Assembly (NCBI GenBank): GCA_030601885.1
Contig: JAUWAU010000018.1
Span: forward strand, 1-64,000
Direction of reading: 5' to 3'
DNA length: 64,000 nucleotides
Source: Armatimonadota bacterium
Lineage (GTDB): Bacteria > Armatimonadota > Zipacnadia > JAUWAU01
Of the stretch, positions 43,895-51,391 are shown piece after piece (within the stretch, counting starts at the first letter, position 1; every line of letters starts with the position of its first letter). Under the pieces are notes generated by a model that saw only the letters and a list, made by a program, of their open reading frames with translations, was not told where the DNA came from and did not search any database. The position numbers were made by a program, and so were the translations under genes.

Positions 43895-44144
43895 CCGCGT
43901 GGGGAAACGCGGCGGCCATGAGGCGCGTTTTGGTGCGCGTCTGGATGCTGGTGCTGCCGATGTGTGGCAGCACCACGGCGTTCTCCAGTCGCCGCCGCGA
44001 TCTTCGGCCCGCACCCGAATACATCCAGCGCCGCACCGCCCTGTTTCTGCCGATGAATTGTTCCCCCAAGGCCGTCGTATCCCAGTGCTTTTTTTTCGAA
44101 AGACCTGCGCTATTGCCCCGTATGCGTTGGCCCATCCGCGGAAG

Positions 44145-44233
44145 TGTGGCCCAGGCGGTGCCTGACCCCGTACGGGGCCGAAGGGTCAGGGGCCTCGCCT
44201 GGGATCTCACAGCCTGGCAGGCTGTGCCACACC
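44145..44233. repeat. Paired-hairpin palindromic element (GTGTGGC outer words)
   Basis: GTGTGGC at 44145 and GCCACAC near 44226 form the outer inverted pair. Inside are CCTGACCC (44161-44168) with GGGTCAGG (44183-44190), and CACAGCCTG with CAGGCTGTG separated by one base. The region 43895-44144 otherwise shows no gene. CCGCG...CGCGG directly after the large secreted-protein gene may be its terminator, but lacks a T-run. Confidence 0.65.
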
Positions 44234-44356
44234 GGCAGGCCCAGCTGCAAGGGAACATCCCTTTTGAAAACAAGCACTATTCTCCAGCCTTACCATCTGC
44301 CCGGGGGCCCCACAGATAGGTGGCTGCCCGTGGCTGCCCCGGCGGGACAGACCCCC

Positions 44357-44503
44357 CTACGCGCCTTCGACCTCGGCAATTTGCCGCTTGCTCCGCTCGA
44401 TCTCGTTCAGCAGCGCCCGGTGCAGGCTCTGGGCCGTTTCGCGGAGCGAGCGGCGCGAGACCGTGTACGGATCGGTGGGCAGCTCGTCCTCAATGGTCTG
44501 CAC
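44357..44503 (-). CDS. Possible small helical protein downstream of cbiO
   Basis: From GTG 44503 to the stop at 44357 the product would be 48 residues: VQTIEDELPTDPYTV, then SRRSLRETAQSLHRALLNEI and ERSKRQIAEVEGA. The helix is amphipathic and of normal composition, unlike spurious frames around it. It may be the last gene of the cbiQO operon or the remains of a larger gene. No ribosome site precedes the GTG, and ATG 44578 would overlap cbiO. Confidence 0.35.
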   Translation of the reverse strand: MQTIEDELPTDPYTVSRRSLRETAQSLHRALLNEIERSKRQIAEVEGA

Positions 44504-44552
44504 CCAAAGGTGTGCACGTGCCGGGCAGGGCTGCGTGCCCCACCCGTGAGTC

Positions 44553-45284
44553 TCACTCCGGCAGGATGCGGAGGACATCCCGCGGGCCCTCGAGGCCGTA
44601 GGATAGCAGCAGGTCCTTCTGCCCCAGCACCTCGTGCGTGTCGCCCTCGATCACGACCTCGCCCTCGTTCAGCAGCACCACCCGCTCGCACAGCTCCAGC
44701 ACCATGGGCAGATCGTGCGTCGCGATGATCTTCGTCGCCTCAAGCCCTCGAAGCAGCTCGATAAGCTCCCGTCGCCCGCGCGGATCCAGCCCGGTGGCCG
44801 GCTCGTCGAGGGCCAGTATCCGGCAATCCATCGCCAGCACCGTGGCGATGGCTACCCGCTTCTTCTCCCCGATGCTGAGGTGGTGCGGGGAGCGCGACTC
44901 GAAGCCGGCCACCCCGACGGCGGCCAGCGCGGCGCTCACCTTCGCCCTGACCTTTTCCTCCGGCCAGCCCAGGTTCAGCGGCCCGAAGGCGACGTCATCG
45001 AACACGGTGGGCATGAAAAGCTGGTCGTCGGGGTTCTGGAAGACGAGCCCCACGGCACGGCGAGCATGGTCCAAGTCAGCGCCTACCGGCTTCGCCAGCA
45101 CTTGTACAGAGCCGTCCCCGCTGAGAGTGCCGTTGAGGTGCAGCATCAGCGTGGATTTGCCCGCCCCGTTTGGCCCGACGAGGCCCATCGTCCGGCCCTC
45201 CTCGACTCGGAGCGATACGCCGCGCAGCGCCCGACAGCCGTCCGGGTACGTGTACGAGAGATTGTCGATCTCAACGGCGAGCAT
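44553..45284 (-). CDS. cbiO: Cobalt-type ECF transporter ATPase
   Basis: ATG at 45284 overlaps the upstream gene's TGA by one base (TGATG), so the two are coupled. The product is 243 residues. Walker A is GPNGAGKSTLMLHL. The Q-loop VFQNPDDQLFMPTVFDDVAF is the classic EcfA/CbiO version. The ABC signature is HHLSIGEKKRVAIATVL, and Walker B with catalytic Glu is ILALDEPATGLDP. The switch His is in IIATHDLPMVLEL. It powers uptake by an energy-coupling-factor transporter. The S-component (CbiM for cobalt, or a vitamin-specific protein) is not in the window, so the substrate is inferred as cobalt from ATPase type. Confidence 0.92.
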   Translation of the reverse strand: MLAVEIDNLSYTYPDGCRALRGVSLRVEEGRTMGLVGPNGAGKSTLMLHLNGTLSGDGSVQVLAKPVGADLDHARRAVGLVFQNPDDQLFMPTVFDDVAFGPLNLGWPEEKVRAKVSAALAAVGVAGFESRSPHHLSIGEKKRVAIATVLAMDCRILALDEPATGLDPRGRRELIELLRGLEATKIIATHDLPMVLELCERVVLLNEGEVVIEGDTHEVLGQKDLLLSYGLEGPRDVLRILPE

Positions 45285-46063
45285 CACACGTTGGGCACCA
45301 CGAGGATGATAGCAGCGAGCGCGGCGACGAGCCCGCCGGCCAGCACCAGGTCCGCCGCCCGCAGGCGCTCGGCGCTCACCAGGAGCCGGACCGTGCCGTC
45401 GTAACCCCGCGCCACCATAGCCTGTCCCACCCGCTCCGCGCGCTCGTAGCTCCGGATGAACAGTGAGCCTGCCATGTGGCCCGCGACGCGCGCCCGCCTC
45501 GTCAGCTCCCGCGGACGTCCGCGCGAGTCGCGCGCCCGCATCATTCGCGCTGCCTCGTCGGCGAGCACCCCAACGTAGCGCCACATGAAGGACATGAGCG
45601 TGACGAACAGTCGGGGCACGCGCAGGGATTGCAGGGCGCGAAGCATCCGCTGAAAGCCGGTGACGGCGATCAGCAGGCTAATTGTCATGACGCTGAGCAT
45701 GCCTTTGACGGCGACGGAGGCAAGCAGCAGCACCGCCGCCCTCGATACAGATGCGCCTACGATCGGCACCAGGAGCGAGTCGCCCTCGGTGGCCGGGGCG
45801 AGGAACACGGGCACCGCAACGGCGACGACAAAGGGTGCCATAAGCGCAGCGCGCTTCGCCAGCCAGCCGATGGGCACACGGCACGCAAGAATCCCGATGG
45901 CTATCAGGAGGGCATAGGCGACGAATCTCGGCCACTGCTCGATGGGCGTGGCGACCTCGCAGACGACGAATGCCGCGGCGCAAAGCAGCGTGACGCGGGC
46001 GTCAAGCTGTGCCGCGGCCGGTTGGACGCCGGCCAGAGCGTCGCCGGTCTCTGAAGCCGTCAA
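45284..46063 (-). CDS. cbiQ: ECF transporter transmembrane protein (EcfT/CbiQ type)
   Basis: A TTG at 46063 is the best start, with GAGGGAGAG upstream, and the product is 259 residues. It has about five membrane segments (LLCAAAFVVCEVATP, YALLIAIGILACRVPIGW, MAPFVVAVAVPVFLAP, LLLASVAVKGMLSVMTISLL and DLVLAGGLVAALAAIILVV). The cytoplasmic coupling helices carry the EcfT Ala-Arg-Gly signatures in MMRARDSRGR and MVARGYDGT. It lies immediately before cbiO. With no CbiM or CbiN near, it could serve cobalt or a corrinoid-related need of the MttB cluster 6 kb away; that link is inference. Confidence 0.88.
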   Translation of the reverse strand: MTASETGDALAGVQPAAAQLDARVTLLCAAAFVVCEVATPIEQWPRFVAYALLIAIGILACRVPIGWLAKRAALMAPFVVAVAVPVFLAPATEGDSLLVPIVGASVSRAAVLLLASVAVKGMLSVMTISLLIAVTGFQRMLRALQSLRVPRLFVTLMSFMWRYVGVLADEAARMMRARDSRGRPRELTRRARVAGHMAGSLFIRSYERAERVGQAMVARGYDGTVRLLVSAERLRAADLVLAGGLVAALAAIILVVPNV

Positions 46064-46148
46064 TGCTGCTCTCCCTCGCTTTAACGTTCAGCCCTTGGCT
46101 GCCCATTCTCGCTCGCGAACCACTGCACCTCGACACCCCGATAACAGC

Positions 46149-46296
46149 CGGGCGCCGGCCCACCACGGCCATCTTCGCCGTCTTAACCTCATTGGCCTAC
46201 CGGGCGGGGCGCTAACGAGGAAACGGTGGCGCGTGCGGAAGGGGTACCGCGCCCCCGACGAGCAGCGCGGCCGTGTCGCGTGTCCCAAGGAGGATC
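46149..46296 (+). promoter_or_regulatory. Duplicated DUF1847 upstream leader, copy A
   Basis: GCGCCGGCCCACCA starts a region that aligns almost without gaps with 50551-50701, ending in CCCAAGGAGG before a start codon. Hairpins GGGG-TACCGCG-CCCC and CGCG-GCCGTGT-CGCG are preserved in both. There are scattered substitutions upstream of the hairpins. Whether this is a conserved RNA element or only a recent duplication cannot be told from two copies. The region 46064-46148 shows nothing. Confidence 0.6.
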
Positions 46297-46395
46297 GTGA
46301 AGGCAGAGATCGACTGCATCGACGGCGACGGCAACGCCTGCAATGATGTGGAGATTACCCCGTCAGCGTGCCCGCGGCGAGGCGCTGCGGCAGCG
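46297..46395 (+). pseudogene. 5' fragment of a DUF1847 gene
   Basis: From GTG 46297, after CCCAAGGAGGATC, the frame reads KAEIDCIDGDGNACNDVE, then ITPSACPRRGAAAAA. That matches the first 33 codons of the intact gene at 50702 (PTIDCIDCDGNACKDVDVE, then ITPSACPRRGAASA), with one codon deleted and a Cys changed to Gly. Similarity ends at about 46393 and the frame runs on as junk to 46470. Fourteen bases beyond the break begins the stop codon of a minus-strand methyltransferase gene. Confidence 0.75.
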
Positions 46396-46406
46396 GCACG
46401 GTGGCT

Positions 46407-46892
46407 TCAGGGCGGCAGCTTGCGCGCCACCACCTCCATCCCGGCACGATACCGCTCGCTGATCGCGTAGTAGCAGGGGGCGAACCCACAAGCTCCCAAC
46501 AGGGCATAGAGCCTGTCGCGGCCGAAGTTGTGGTAGTGTTCCAGCTCGCCCCAGTACGGGTTCTTCCCGTCCTGGTCCAGCACTTTCCACACAAAGCAGT
46601 CCATGTTGGGCATGGCGACGAACAGCAAGCCGGCTTGACGCAGCAGCATATGCACGTGCTCGAGGGCTTGGCGGGGAAAGGGCATGTGCTCGAGCACGTC
46701 GGCCATGGAAACGACGTCGAACGAGCTGGGCTCCCGAAACTGGGTCAACTCGATGCAGTGGGCCTGGTAGCCGAAGTCGCGCATCAGCTTCACGCTTGAC
46801 TCGCGCAGGTCGATGCCGACAGCCTGGTAGCCGAACTCATCGGCGGTGGTCATGAGGGAACCGTTGCCGAAGCCCACTAATTCTCCTCCCAC
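46407..46892 (-). CDS. N-terminally truncated SAM-dependent methyltransferase
   Basis: The frame starts at GTG 46892 and gives 161 residues. It opens directly at motif I (VGFGNGSLMTTADEFGYQAV, then GIDL), so the strand and helix normally preceding motif I, and any Zn-ribbon, are missing. The rest is well preserved: MADVLEHMPFPRQALEHVHM, LLRQAGLLFVAMPNMDCFVW and the aromatic FGRDRLYALLGACGF of Methyltransf_23-like proteins. The N-terminal part may have been lost when the block was assembled. Activity is doubtful. It follows a second methyltransferase gene by 54 bases. Confidence 0.7.
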   Translation of the reverse strand: MGGELVGFGNGSLMTTADEFGYQAVGIDLRESSVKLMRDFGYQAHCIELTQFREPSSFDVVSMADVLEHMPFPRQALEHVHMLLRQAGLLFVAMPNMDCFVWKVLDQDGKNPYWGELEHYHNFGRDRLYALLGACGFAPCYYAISERYRAGMEVVARKLPP

Positions 46893-46946
46893 CAGTGGTC
46901 TGGTACTTGGGGTGCGGTCCCACGTTCTGAGTTTTGGGATAGACTC

Positions 46947-47543
46947 TTACGTTAGTGTGATCTCTATCTTGGGGGGCATTTGCAGCTCTTTCTTCGGCTC
47001 CCTGATGGGTTTGACCGCGACCAACTCGGCGGTCATTTCTAGCACCACGTTGCGCCGGGACATCACTTCGCCAAGAATCTGCTCTGCGGTCTGGGCCTTG
47101 TGTTCTTTCTCGCTGACCTTGAGAATGACTTTCTCCGGCTGCCAGTCTCCGCGGTAGGCGTAGTCGGCCCGCCAATAGAACGGCTGGGAGAAATAGCCGA
47201 AGGAGGTGACGAAGTACTGTCGCACGTGAGTGGGATCCTCGAAGGCGTCGTCGCTGGATCCGTACGGGACGTTGAAGATGGCCTTGGCGCCTGGTTTGGC
47301 GATTCGGTGAAGCTCCTGCATCAGCGGCAGCGGATGCCTGATGTGCTCGAGGAGGTGATTTCCGAGGAACGCGTCGAATGCGCCATCGTCGAAGGGCAGC
47401 CTGGCATTGGGGCAGTCGTCCAGATCGGCTACTACGTCCACGCCCTGGAGCGCCACCACGTCCAGGTTCACCCATCCGGGCAGAACGTTCCTGCCGCAGC
47501 CGAGATGAAGTCGTTGCACAGCCTGCTTAATCTGGGTGCTCAC
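46947..47543 (-). CDS. SAM-dependent methyltransferase (glycan-associated type)
   Basis: GTG at 47543 has AGGAGG seven bases upstream and overlaps the end of the glycosyltransferase gene by 17 bases. The 198-residue product begins at motif I (QRLHLGCGRNVLPGWVNLDV). ADLDDCPNARLPFDDGAFDA and NHLLEHIRHPLPLMQELHRI are motifs II-III, and AKPGAKAIFNVPYGSSDDAF is motif IV. This short type is common next to glycosyltransferases and may methylate a sugar or its carrier. The C-terminus is charged (KEHKAQTAEQILGEVMSRRN). Confidence 0.85.
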   Translation of the reverse strand: MSTQIKQAVQRLHLGCGRNVLPGWVNLDVVALQGVDVVADLDDCPNARLPFDDGAFDAFLGNHLLEHIRHPLPLMQELHRIAKPGAKAIFNVPYGSSDDAFEDPTHVRQYFVTSFGYFSQPFYWRADYAYRGDWQPEKVILKVSEKEHKAQTAEQILGEVMSRRNVVLEMTAELVAVKPIREPKKELQMPPKIEITLT

Positions 47544-48789
47544 GCCTGTCCTCCTGTGCGGCGCCTGCCGGTGAAATTGCGGCCGCATCTGCCTGGCTGT
47601 CCACCTCGACGTGGCGCACCGTGGGCGCGCTGTGTCCGAGACGGCTCTGCATCGCCTCGACCCGCTCACGCACGAGCGGGAAGTGGGCGGGATCGAGCTC
47701 CAGCAGCCGCGCGTAGGCGCTCAGGGCCTCCGCCGTGTGATGCATCGCCTCGTGTGCCGCGGCCAGGTTGCTGCACGCGGTCGCGTGCGTCGGATTGAGC
47801 GAAAGCGCCGCCTGGGACATGGCGATGGCGGCGGCGTAGTTCTTCTGGCGAAAGTAGACGACGCCGAGGTTGGCATAGGCGGACACGTGGTCGGACTGCA
47901 GCCGGACGGCCTGTTGAAGAGCGTCCTCGGCCTCCGCGAGCCTCTCCAACTCGAGGTACACGTTTCCCAGGCCAAAGTGGGCCCTCGCGTGCTCGGGCTC
48001 CAGCTCGATGGCCCGCTTAAACGCTCTCTCGGCCACGGCCAGGTCTTTCATCAGCACGCACTGGGTGCCCAGGTCATAATGCGACTTGGCGTCCGTCGGG
48101 TCGTCCTCCACCTTTCGCGCCCCCAACTCCCGATAAATGTGGGCTTTGCGGCGGAGGCGGTCCTCAGAACGGTAGTGGCCGTAGTGGTGAATGGTGACGT
48201 CGGTGGGCAGGATGCGTTTTCCGGCGCGTTCGAGGGCCGGCTCAATCAGCTCGTGCATCCGACCGACGTACCGCACCTGGGGATCGCGCCGGAAGAGCCG
48301 GGCGAGGTGGGTGAGGGTGAAGCCGCTGAAGCCGTCTCCCTCATCGTAGTCGCCCGGGTTGGGAAACCACTTGGTGAGATTCGCCGCCGGCTGGTAGGTG
48401 CGGATGGGCATGTTGTAGGCATCGCAGCTACGACTGCGGAGCAGATCGGTCAGCTTCCCCAGGTCGCGGCGGGCGATCATCTCGTCGGCATCCAGAAAGA
48501 GAATCCAGTCCCCGGTGGCGTGATCGAGGGCATAGTTTTTCGCGGCGGCGAAGTCGTCGCACCACTCGAAGCTGAGCAGCGTCGCGCCGCCGGCCCGGGC
48601 TACGTCGCCGGTCGCATCGGTGGAACCAGTGTCCACGACGATCATCTCGGCGGCCACCGAGGCCACACTGCCCAGGCACCGGCCGATGAACTCCTCCTCG
48701 TCCCGCGCGATGACGCAGAGCGACAATCTGTTGCCCGCGGGCACGTCGGGCCGGGAGCGCCGCCGTCGTTTTTTCTTCTTTCGTGCCAT
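47527..48789 (-). CDS. Family 2 glycosyltransferase with C-terminal TPR domain
   Basis: ATG at 48789 opens a 420-residue protein with a very basic start (MARKKKKRRRRSRPD). The GT-A domain (about 20-240) shows RLSLCVIARDEEEFIGRCL, EMIVVDTGSTDATGDVARAG, the metal-binding DAD in WILFLDADEMIARRDL, and HYGHYRSEDRLRRK. From about 235 there are four or more TPR units (SHYDLGTQCVLMKDLAVAER, AHFGLGNVYLELERLAEAED, AYANLGVVYFRQKNYAAAIA, ACSNLAAAHEAMHHTAEALS). GT2-TPR fusions of this kind often glycosylate proteins such as pilins or flagellins. It is the second gene of the minus-strand block. Confidence 0.9.
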   Translation of the reverse strand: MARKKKKRRRRSRPDVPAGNRLSLCVIARDEEEFIGRCLGSVASVAAEMIVVDTGSTDATGDVARAGGATLLSFEWCDDFAAAKNYALDHATGDWILFLDADEMIARRDLGKLTDLLRSRSCDAYNMPIRTYQPAANLTKWFPNPGDYDEGDGFSGFTLTHLARLFRRDPQVRYVGRMHELIEPALERAGKRILPTDVTIHHYGHYRSEDRLRRKAHIYRELGARKVEDDPTDAKSHYDLGTQCVLMKDLAVAERAFKRAIELEPEHARAHFGLGNVYLELERLAEAEDALQQAVRLQSDHVSAYANLGVVYFRQKNYAAAIAMSQAALSLNPTHATACSNLAAAHEAMHHTAEALSAYARLLELDPAHFPLVRERVEAMQSRLGHSAPTVRHVEVDSQADAAAISPAGAAQEDRREHPD

Positions 48790-48841
48790 CGTTCAGTTCC
48801 GGCTCCGTGCTCGGCGCCGTACCGCTGGTCACTGGCCGCAA

Positions 48842-50293
48842 TCAGCATGCAGGTGGCGCCGGCTGCGCCACGGTAGCGGCTCGGAGATTGCGCGCTGCCT
48901 CCTCGTGCGCCGGATCGATAGCAACAGCCCGTTCAAACATCCGCCGAGCATCCTGCGGGCGGTCGATAATGAGCAGCAGCTCACCGATCTTGTTGTATGC
49001 GTGGGCGCTGCTGGGGTTGCGCCGCAGGGACTCGGCGTATGAGTCCAGTGCCGCACCCCACTGGCCGCGTCGCTCCCAGCACGCCGCCAAGTCATGCAGC
49101 GGCGCCGCCGAATCGGGGAAGTCGGCCGCTGCCTGTCGCAGCTCCTGTATCTCTTCGTCCACTCGTCCCGTGCATCTGTATAGCGTAGCCAGCGACCGGC
49201 GGAGTTGGTAGTCGTGGGGAAACAAGGTGCGCGCCTCTTGCAGTTCGCGCACCGCCGCATCGTGCTGGCCAAACTTCGCCTGGCATGCCGCCAGGTTGTG
49301 GCGCACGCGCGGGCAGTCCGGGTTGACCCGCTTGCCCCGGGCAAACTCGACGGCTGCGGCGGCGTGCACGTCCTGTTCGAAGTACGCGAGCCCGAACCGA
49401 TTGTATGCCTGGACGCTTTCCGGTGGGCCGTCTTCGGAGCAGTCCAATATCTCCACAACATCCCGCGCCTGTTTAGCGGCAGAGCCCGGCTCTGCCCGGG
49501 TCGCGGTGGCCAGAATGCGCGACCCATCGAGCCGGCAGAACTGCCCGCCGACGCACGCCACACGGGGCGGCTCCGCCGGCTCAGACAGGGCTGCGTCTGC
49601 GGCTGTGTTGACGGTTTCGAAGCGGCGGATGGGGAAGCCACTATCAAACAGCAGTTGGATGAACGCGACCGGGGCGAACACGTACAGCGGTCGCACGGTG
49701 GCAAGCGGCGGCCAATCTGCTCCGAGCGCGGCGGCCGCGCTGCCGGCCAGATTCGGGGTGCGGACGATGAGGCTCCCTGCCGGCTTCAGCCGATCCGCCG
49801 CGGCCCGCAGAAGCGCGTCCGGATGCGGTGCGAGCCCCAATGTATCCCAGAGCGTGACGACATCGAAAGCTTCAGCAAGCAGCTTTCCGTCTGCCCCTGT
49901 GCTCTGCTCGGTCAGCTCTCCCGGCCCAACGCTCACCACCTCGAACCCCGCCTCGGCGGCCAGTTCGCAGAGGCGTGCTGAGGGTGGCCCGATGTCGAGC
50001 ACACGGCCGCCGTCCGCGATCCGGGCCAGCAGCTTTACGCGCCATTGGCAATCGCTCTCGCCGCCCGCATCCCCCTCGACCTCGGGACACGGCTCCTGGC
50101 GTGTCGCCGCGTGCGCAAAGCCGACCCCGCAGCGCTCGCACCTCAGGTAGCGGTGTGTCCGGGCCGCGGCTTCACCGGTGGAAGGTAGGGACAACAGTTC
50201 GGCGATGGCGCAGCTCGCACAAATGGGACACGTCGCGGAGTTGTCAGGGGCGTCGAGCTGTGAGGCCGAATCCTGCCCGTCTCGTGTGGTCAT
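48842..50293 (-). CDS. Zn-ribbon methyltransferase with C-terminal TPR domain
   Basis: ATG at 50293 is chosen over 50437. The upstream extension has no family features, and the 50437 codon lies in a DUF1847 remnant. The 483-residue product starts with a Zn-ribbon (CPICASC ... CERCGVGFAH, about 22-65), then a SAM domain (GGRVLDIGPPSARLCELAAE, DVVTLWDTLGLAPHPDALLR, AAADRLKPAGSLIVRTPNLA). From about 305 there are five TPR-like units (AYNRFGLAYFEQDVHAAAAV, VRHNLAACQAKFGQHDAAVR, LRRSLATLYRCTGRVDEEIQ, LHDLAACWERRGQWGAALDS, AYNKIGELLLIIDRPQDARR). It pairs with the GT2-TPR gene and likely modifies the same glycan or protein. Confidence 0.85.
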   Translation of the reverse strand: MTTRDGQDSASQLDAPDNSATCPICASCAIAELLSLPSTGEAAARTHRYLRCERCGVGFAHAATRQEPCPEVEGDAGGESDCQWRVKLLARIADGGRVLDIGPPSARLCELAAEAGFEVVSVGPGELTEQSTGADGKLLAEAFDVVTLWDTLGLAPHPDALLRAAADRLKPAGSLIVRTPNLAGSAAAALGADWPPLATVRPLYVFAPVAFIQLLFDSGFPIRRFETVNTAADAALSEPAEPPRVACVGGQFCRLDGSRILATATRAEPGSAAKQARDVVEILDCSEDGPPESVQAYNRFGLAYFEQDVHAAAAVEFARGKRVNPDCPRVRHNLAACQAKFGQHDAAVRELQEARTLFPHDYQLRRSLATLYRCTGRVDEEIQELRQAAADFPDSAAPLHDLAACWERRGQWGAALDSYAESLRRNPSSAHAYNKIGELLLIIDRPQDARRMFERAVAIDPAHEEAARNLRAATVAQPAPPAC

Positions 50294-50431
50294 GGGAAAA
50301 CATGGGAGAGCGCCGCGCCGCGCTGCAGTGCCTGATCGCCCTCCCAAGGCCGTATCGGCGCTCGCCACGGCTGGCTTGAGGGGGGGAGGAGGGAGCGGGA
50401 GGGCAATTGCAAAAGCGTAATCGGCGGCGGC

Positions 50432-50505
50432 GCTCATGAGTCGCTACTGGCGCTGAAGGCTGTACGCTGAGGCGAAGTAAGCCGGGGTGGCACGGGTAGC
50501 TTGTC
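50432..50505 (+). pseudogene. 3' remnant of a DUF1847 gene and its downstream palindrome
   Basis: CGCTCATGAGTCGCTACTGG and the bases that follow align with the last 14 codons of the intact gene (51228-51277). Both then continue with TGTACGCTGAGGCGAAGTAA, the stop codon, and GGTGGCACGGGTAGCTTG. The remnant carries an internal TGA (TGGCGCTGA), so it is not translatable. It is separated from its 5' half (46297-46395) by the 4 kb glycosyltransferase/methyltransferase block. Confidence 0.7.
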
Positions 50506-50550
50506 CCTGACCCTACGGCCCCGTGCGGGGTCCCGCTTTAGACAGGGAGC

Positions 50551-50701
50551 GGGACGCCGGCCCACCAGGGCCACCTTCGCCGTCTTGACCCCTTTGGCCT
50601 ACCGGGGCGGGCACGACGAGGAAACGGGTGGCGCCTGTGGAAGGGGTACCGCGCCCCGGACGAGCAGCGCGGCCGTGTCGCGTGTCCCAAGGAGGCTCAG
50701 A
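50551..50701 (+). promoter_or_regulatory. DUF1847 upstream leader, copy B
   Basis: This is the intact-gene counterpart of 46149-46296. It ends with GTCCCAAGGAGGCTCAG before ATG 50702. Hairpins GGGGTACCGCGCCCC and GCGCGGCCGTGTCGCG are fully retained. I compared it with cobalamin, Moco, THF and SAM riboswitch motifs from memory and found no convincing match. The rest of the gap (50294-50431) shows nothing. Confidence 0.55.
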
Positions 50702-51277
50702 ATGCCAACGATCGACTGCATCGACTGCGACGGCAACGCCTGCAAGGATGTGGATGTCGAGATCACCCCGTCAGCGTGCCCCCGGCGAGGCGCTGCGTCG
50801 GCGCTGGAAGAGGCCGAGCGCATTCGGACCACGGATTCGGAAGTGAAGAGATACGCCGAGCTCGGCAAGGCCGTTGAAACAGAGGGCTACCAGAAGTGGC
50901 CGCGGGTCCAGGAGCTCATGGAGTTCGCCAAGCGCATGGGAATGCGGCATATCGGTATTGCCTTCTGTGTGGGACTGCGGGAGGAGTCAGCATCACTGGC
51001 GAGCATGCTGCGGAGCTACGGCTTCGAGCTCACCAGCGTCGCCTGCACCGTGAATGGCGGCTGCAATCCCGTCGGGCAGGCGCTCGTGTTGAATCAGGCG
51101 CAGACCGATCTGAACGTCGTTATGGGCCTGTGCATGGGGGACGACATCCTGTTCAACAAGTTCTCCGAGGCGCCCACGACCACTCTCGTGGTTAAGGACA
51201 GGGTCACGTGCCACAACGCGTGCGGCCCGCTGATGAATCGCTACTGGCGTCGGAGACTGTACGCTGAGGCGAAGTAA
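50702..51277 (+). CDS. DUF1847-family cysteine-rich protein
   Basis: ATG 50702 is preceded by AAGGAGG six bases upstream. The 191-residue product has the family features. The Cys-rich N-terminus is MPTIDCIDCDGNACKDVDV with CP. Further motifs are MGMRHIGIAFCVGLREESAS, TSVACTVNGGCNPVGQALVL, NVVMGLCMGDDILFNKFSEA and VVKDRVTCHNACGPLM. About ten cysteines suggest an iron-sulfur or zinc site. DUF1847 proteins occur mostly in anaerobes, and the biochemical role is not established as far as I know. It lies directly upstream of, and convergent with, the corrinoid-methyltransferase operon, which also has many Cys clusters. Confidence 0.88.
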   Translation: MPTIDCIDCDGNACKDVDVEITPSACPRRGAASALEEAERIRTTDSEVKRYAELGKAVETEGYQKWPRVQELMEFAKRMGMRHIGIAFCVGLREESASLASMLRSYGFELTSVACTVNGGCNPVGQALVLNQAQTDLNVVMGLCMGDDILFNKFSEAPTTTLVVKDRVTCHNACGPLMNRYWRRRLYAEAK

Positions 51278-51282
51278 GCCGT

Positions 51283-51358
51283 GTGGCACGGGTAGCTTGC
51301 TACCCGTGTGTCTTTCGCCTCGCAGGGAGCGCACGGCTTGACGAGCAAGCCGTGCCAC
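51283..51358. repeat. Double-hairpin palindromic element between convergent genes
   Basis: CACGGGTAGC (51287-51296) and GCTACCCGTG (51299-51308) form a perfect 10-bp hairpin with a 2-base loop. GCACGGCTTG (51331-51340) and CAAGCCGTGC (51346-51355) form a second perfect 10-bp hairpin with a 5-base loop. The outer words GTGGCAC and GTGCCAC are inverted too. Two hairpins of related sequence separated by about 22 bases is the layout called REPIN when mobilised by RAYTs. It could also end transcription of both flanking genes. Confidence 0.7.
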
Positions 51359-51391
51359 CCGGAGGCGCTCTGGGCGCAGCATTGTGTGCTG

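Noticed and set aside
50294-50437. N-terminal extension of the Zn-ribbon methyltransferase
   Set aside because: It overlaps the DUF1847 remnant and is low-complexity (Pro/Ala), so the start at 50293 is preferred.
50551-50701. Cobalamin riboswitch before the DUF1847 gene
   Set aside because: The invariant GCCACTG box and the usual GGGAA...CCCGC order are missing, although B12 genes lie nearby.
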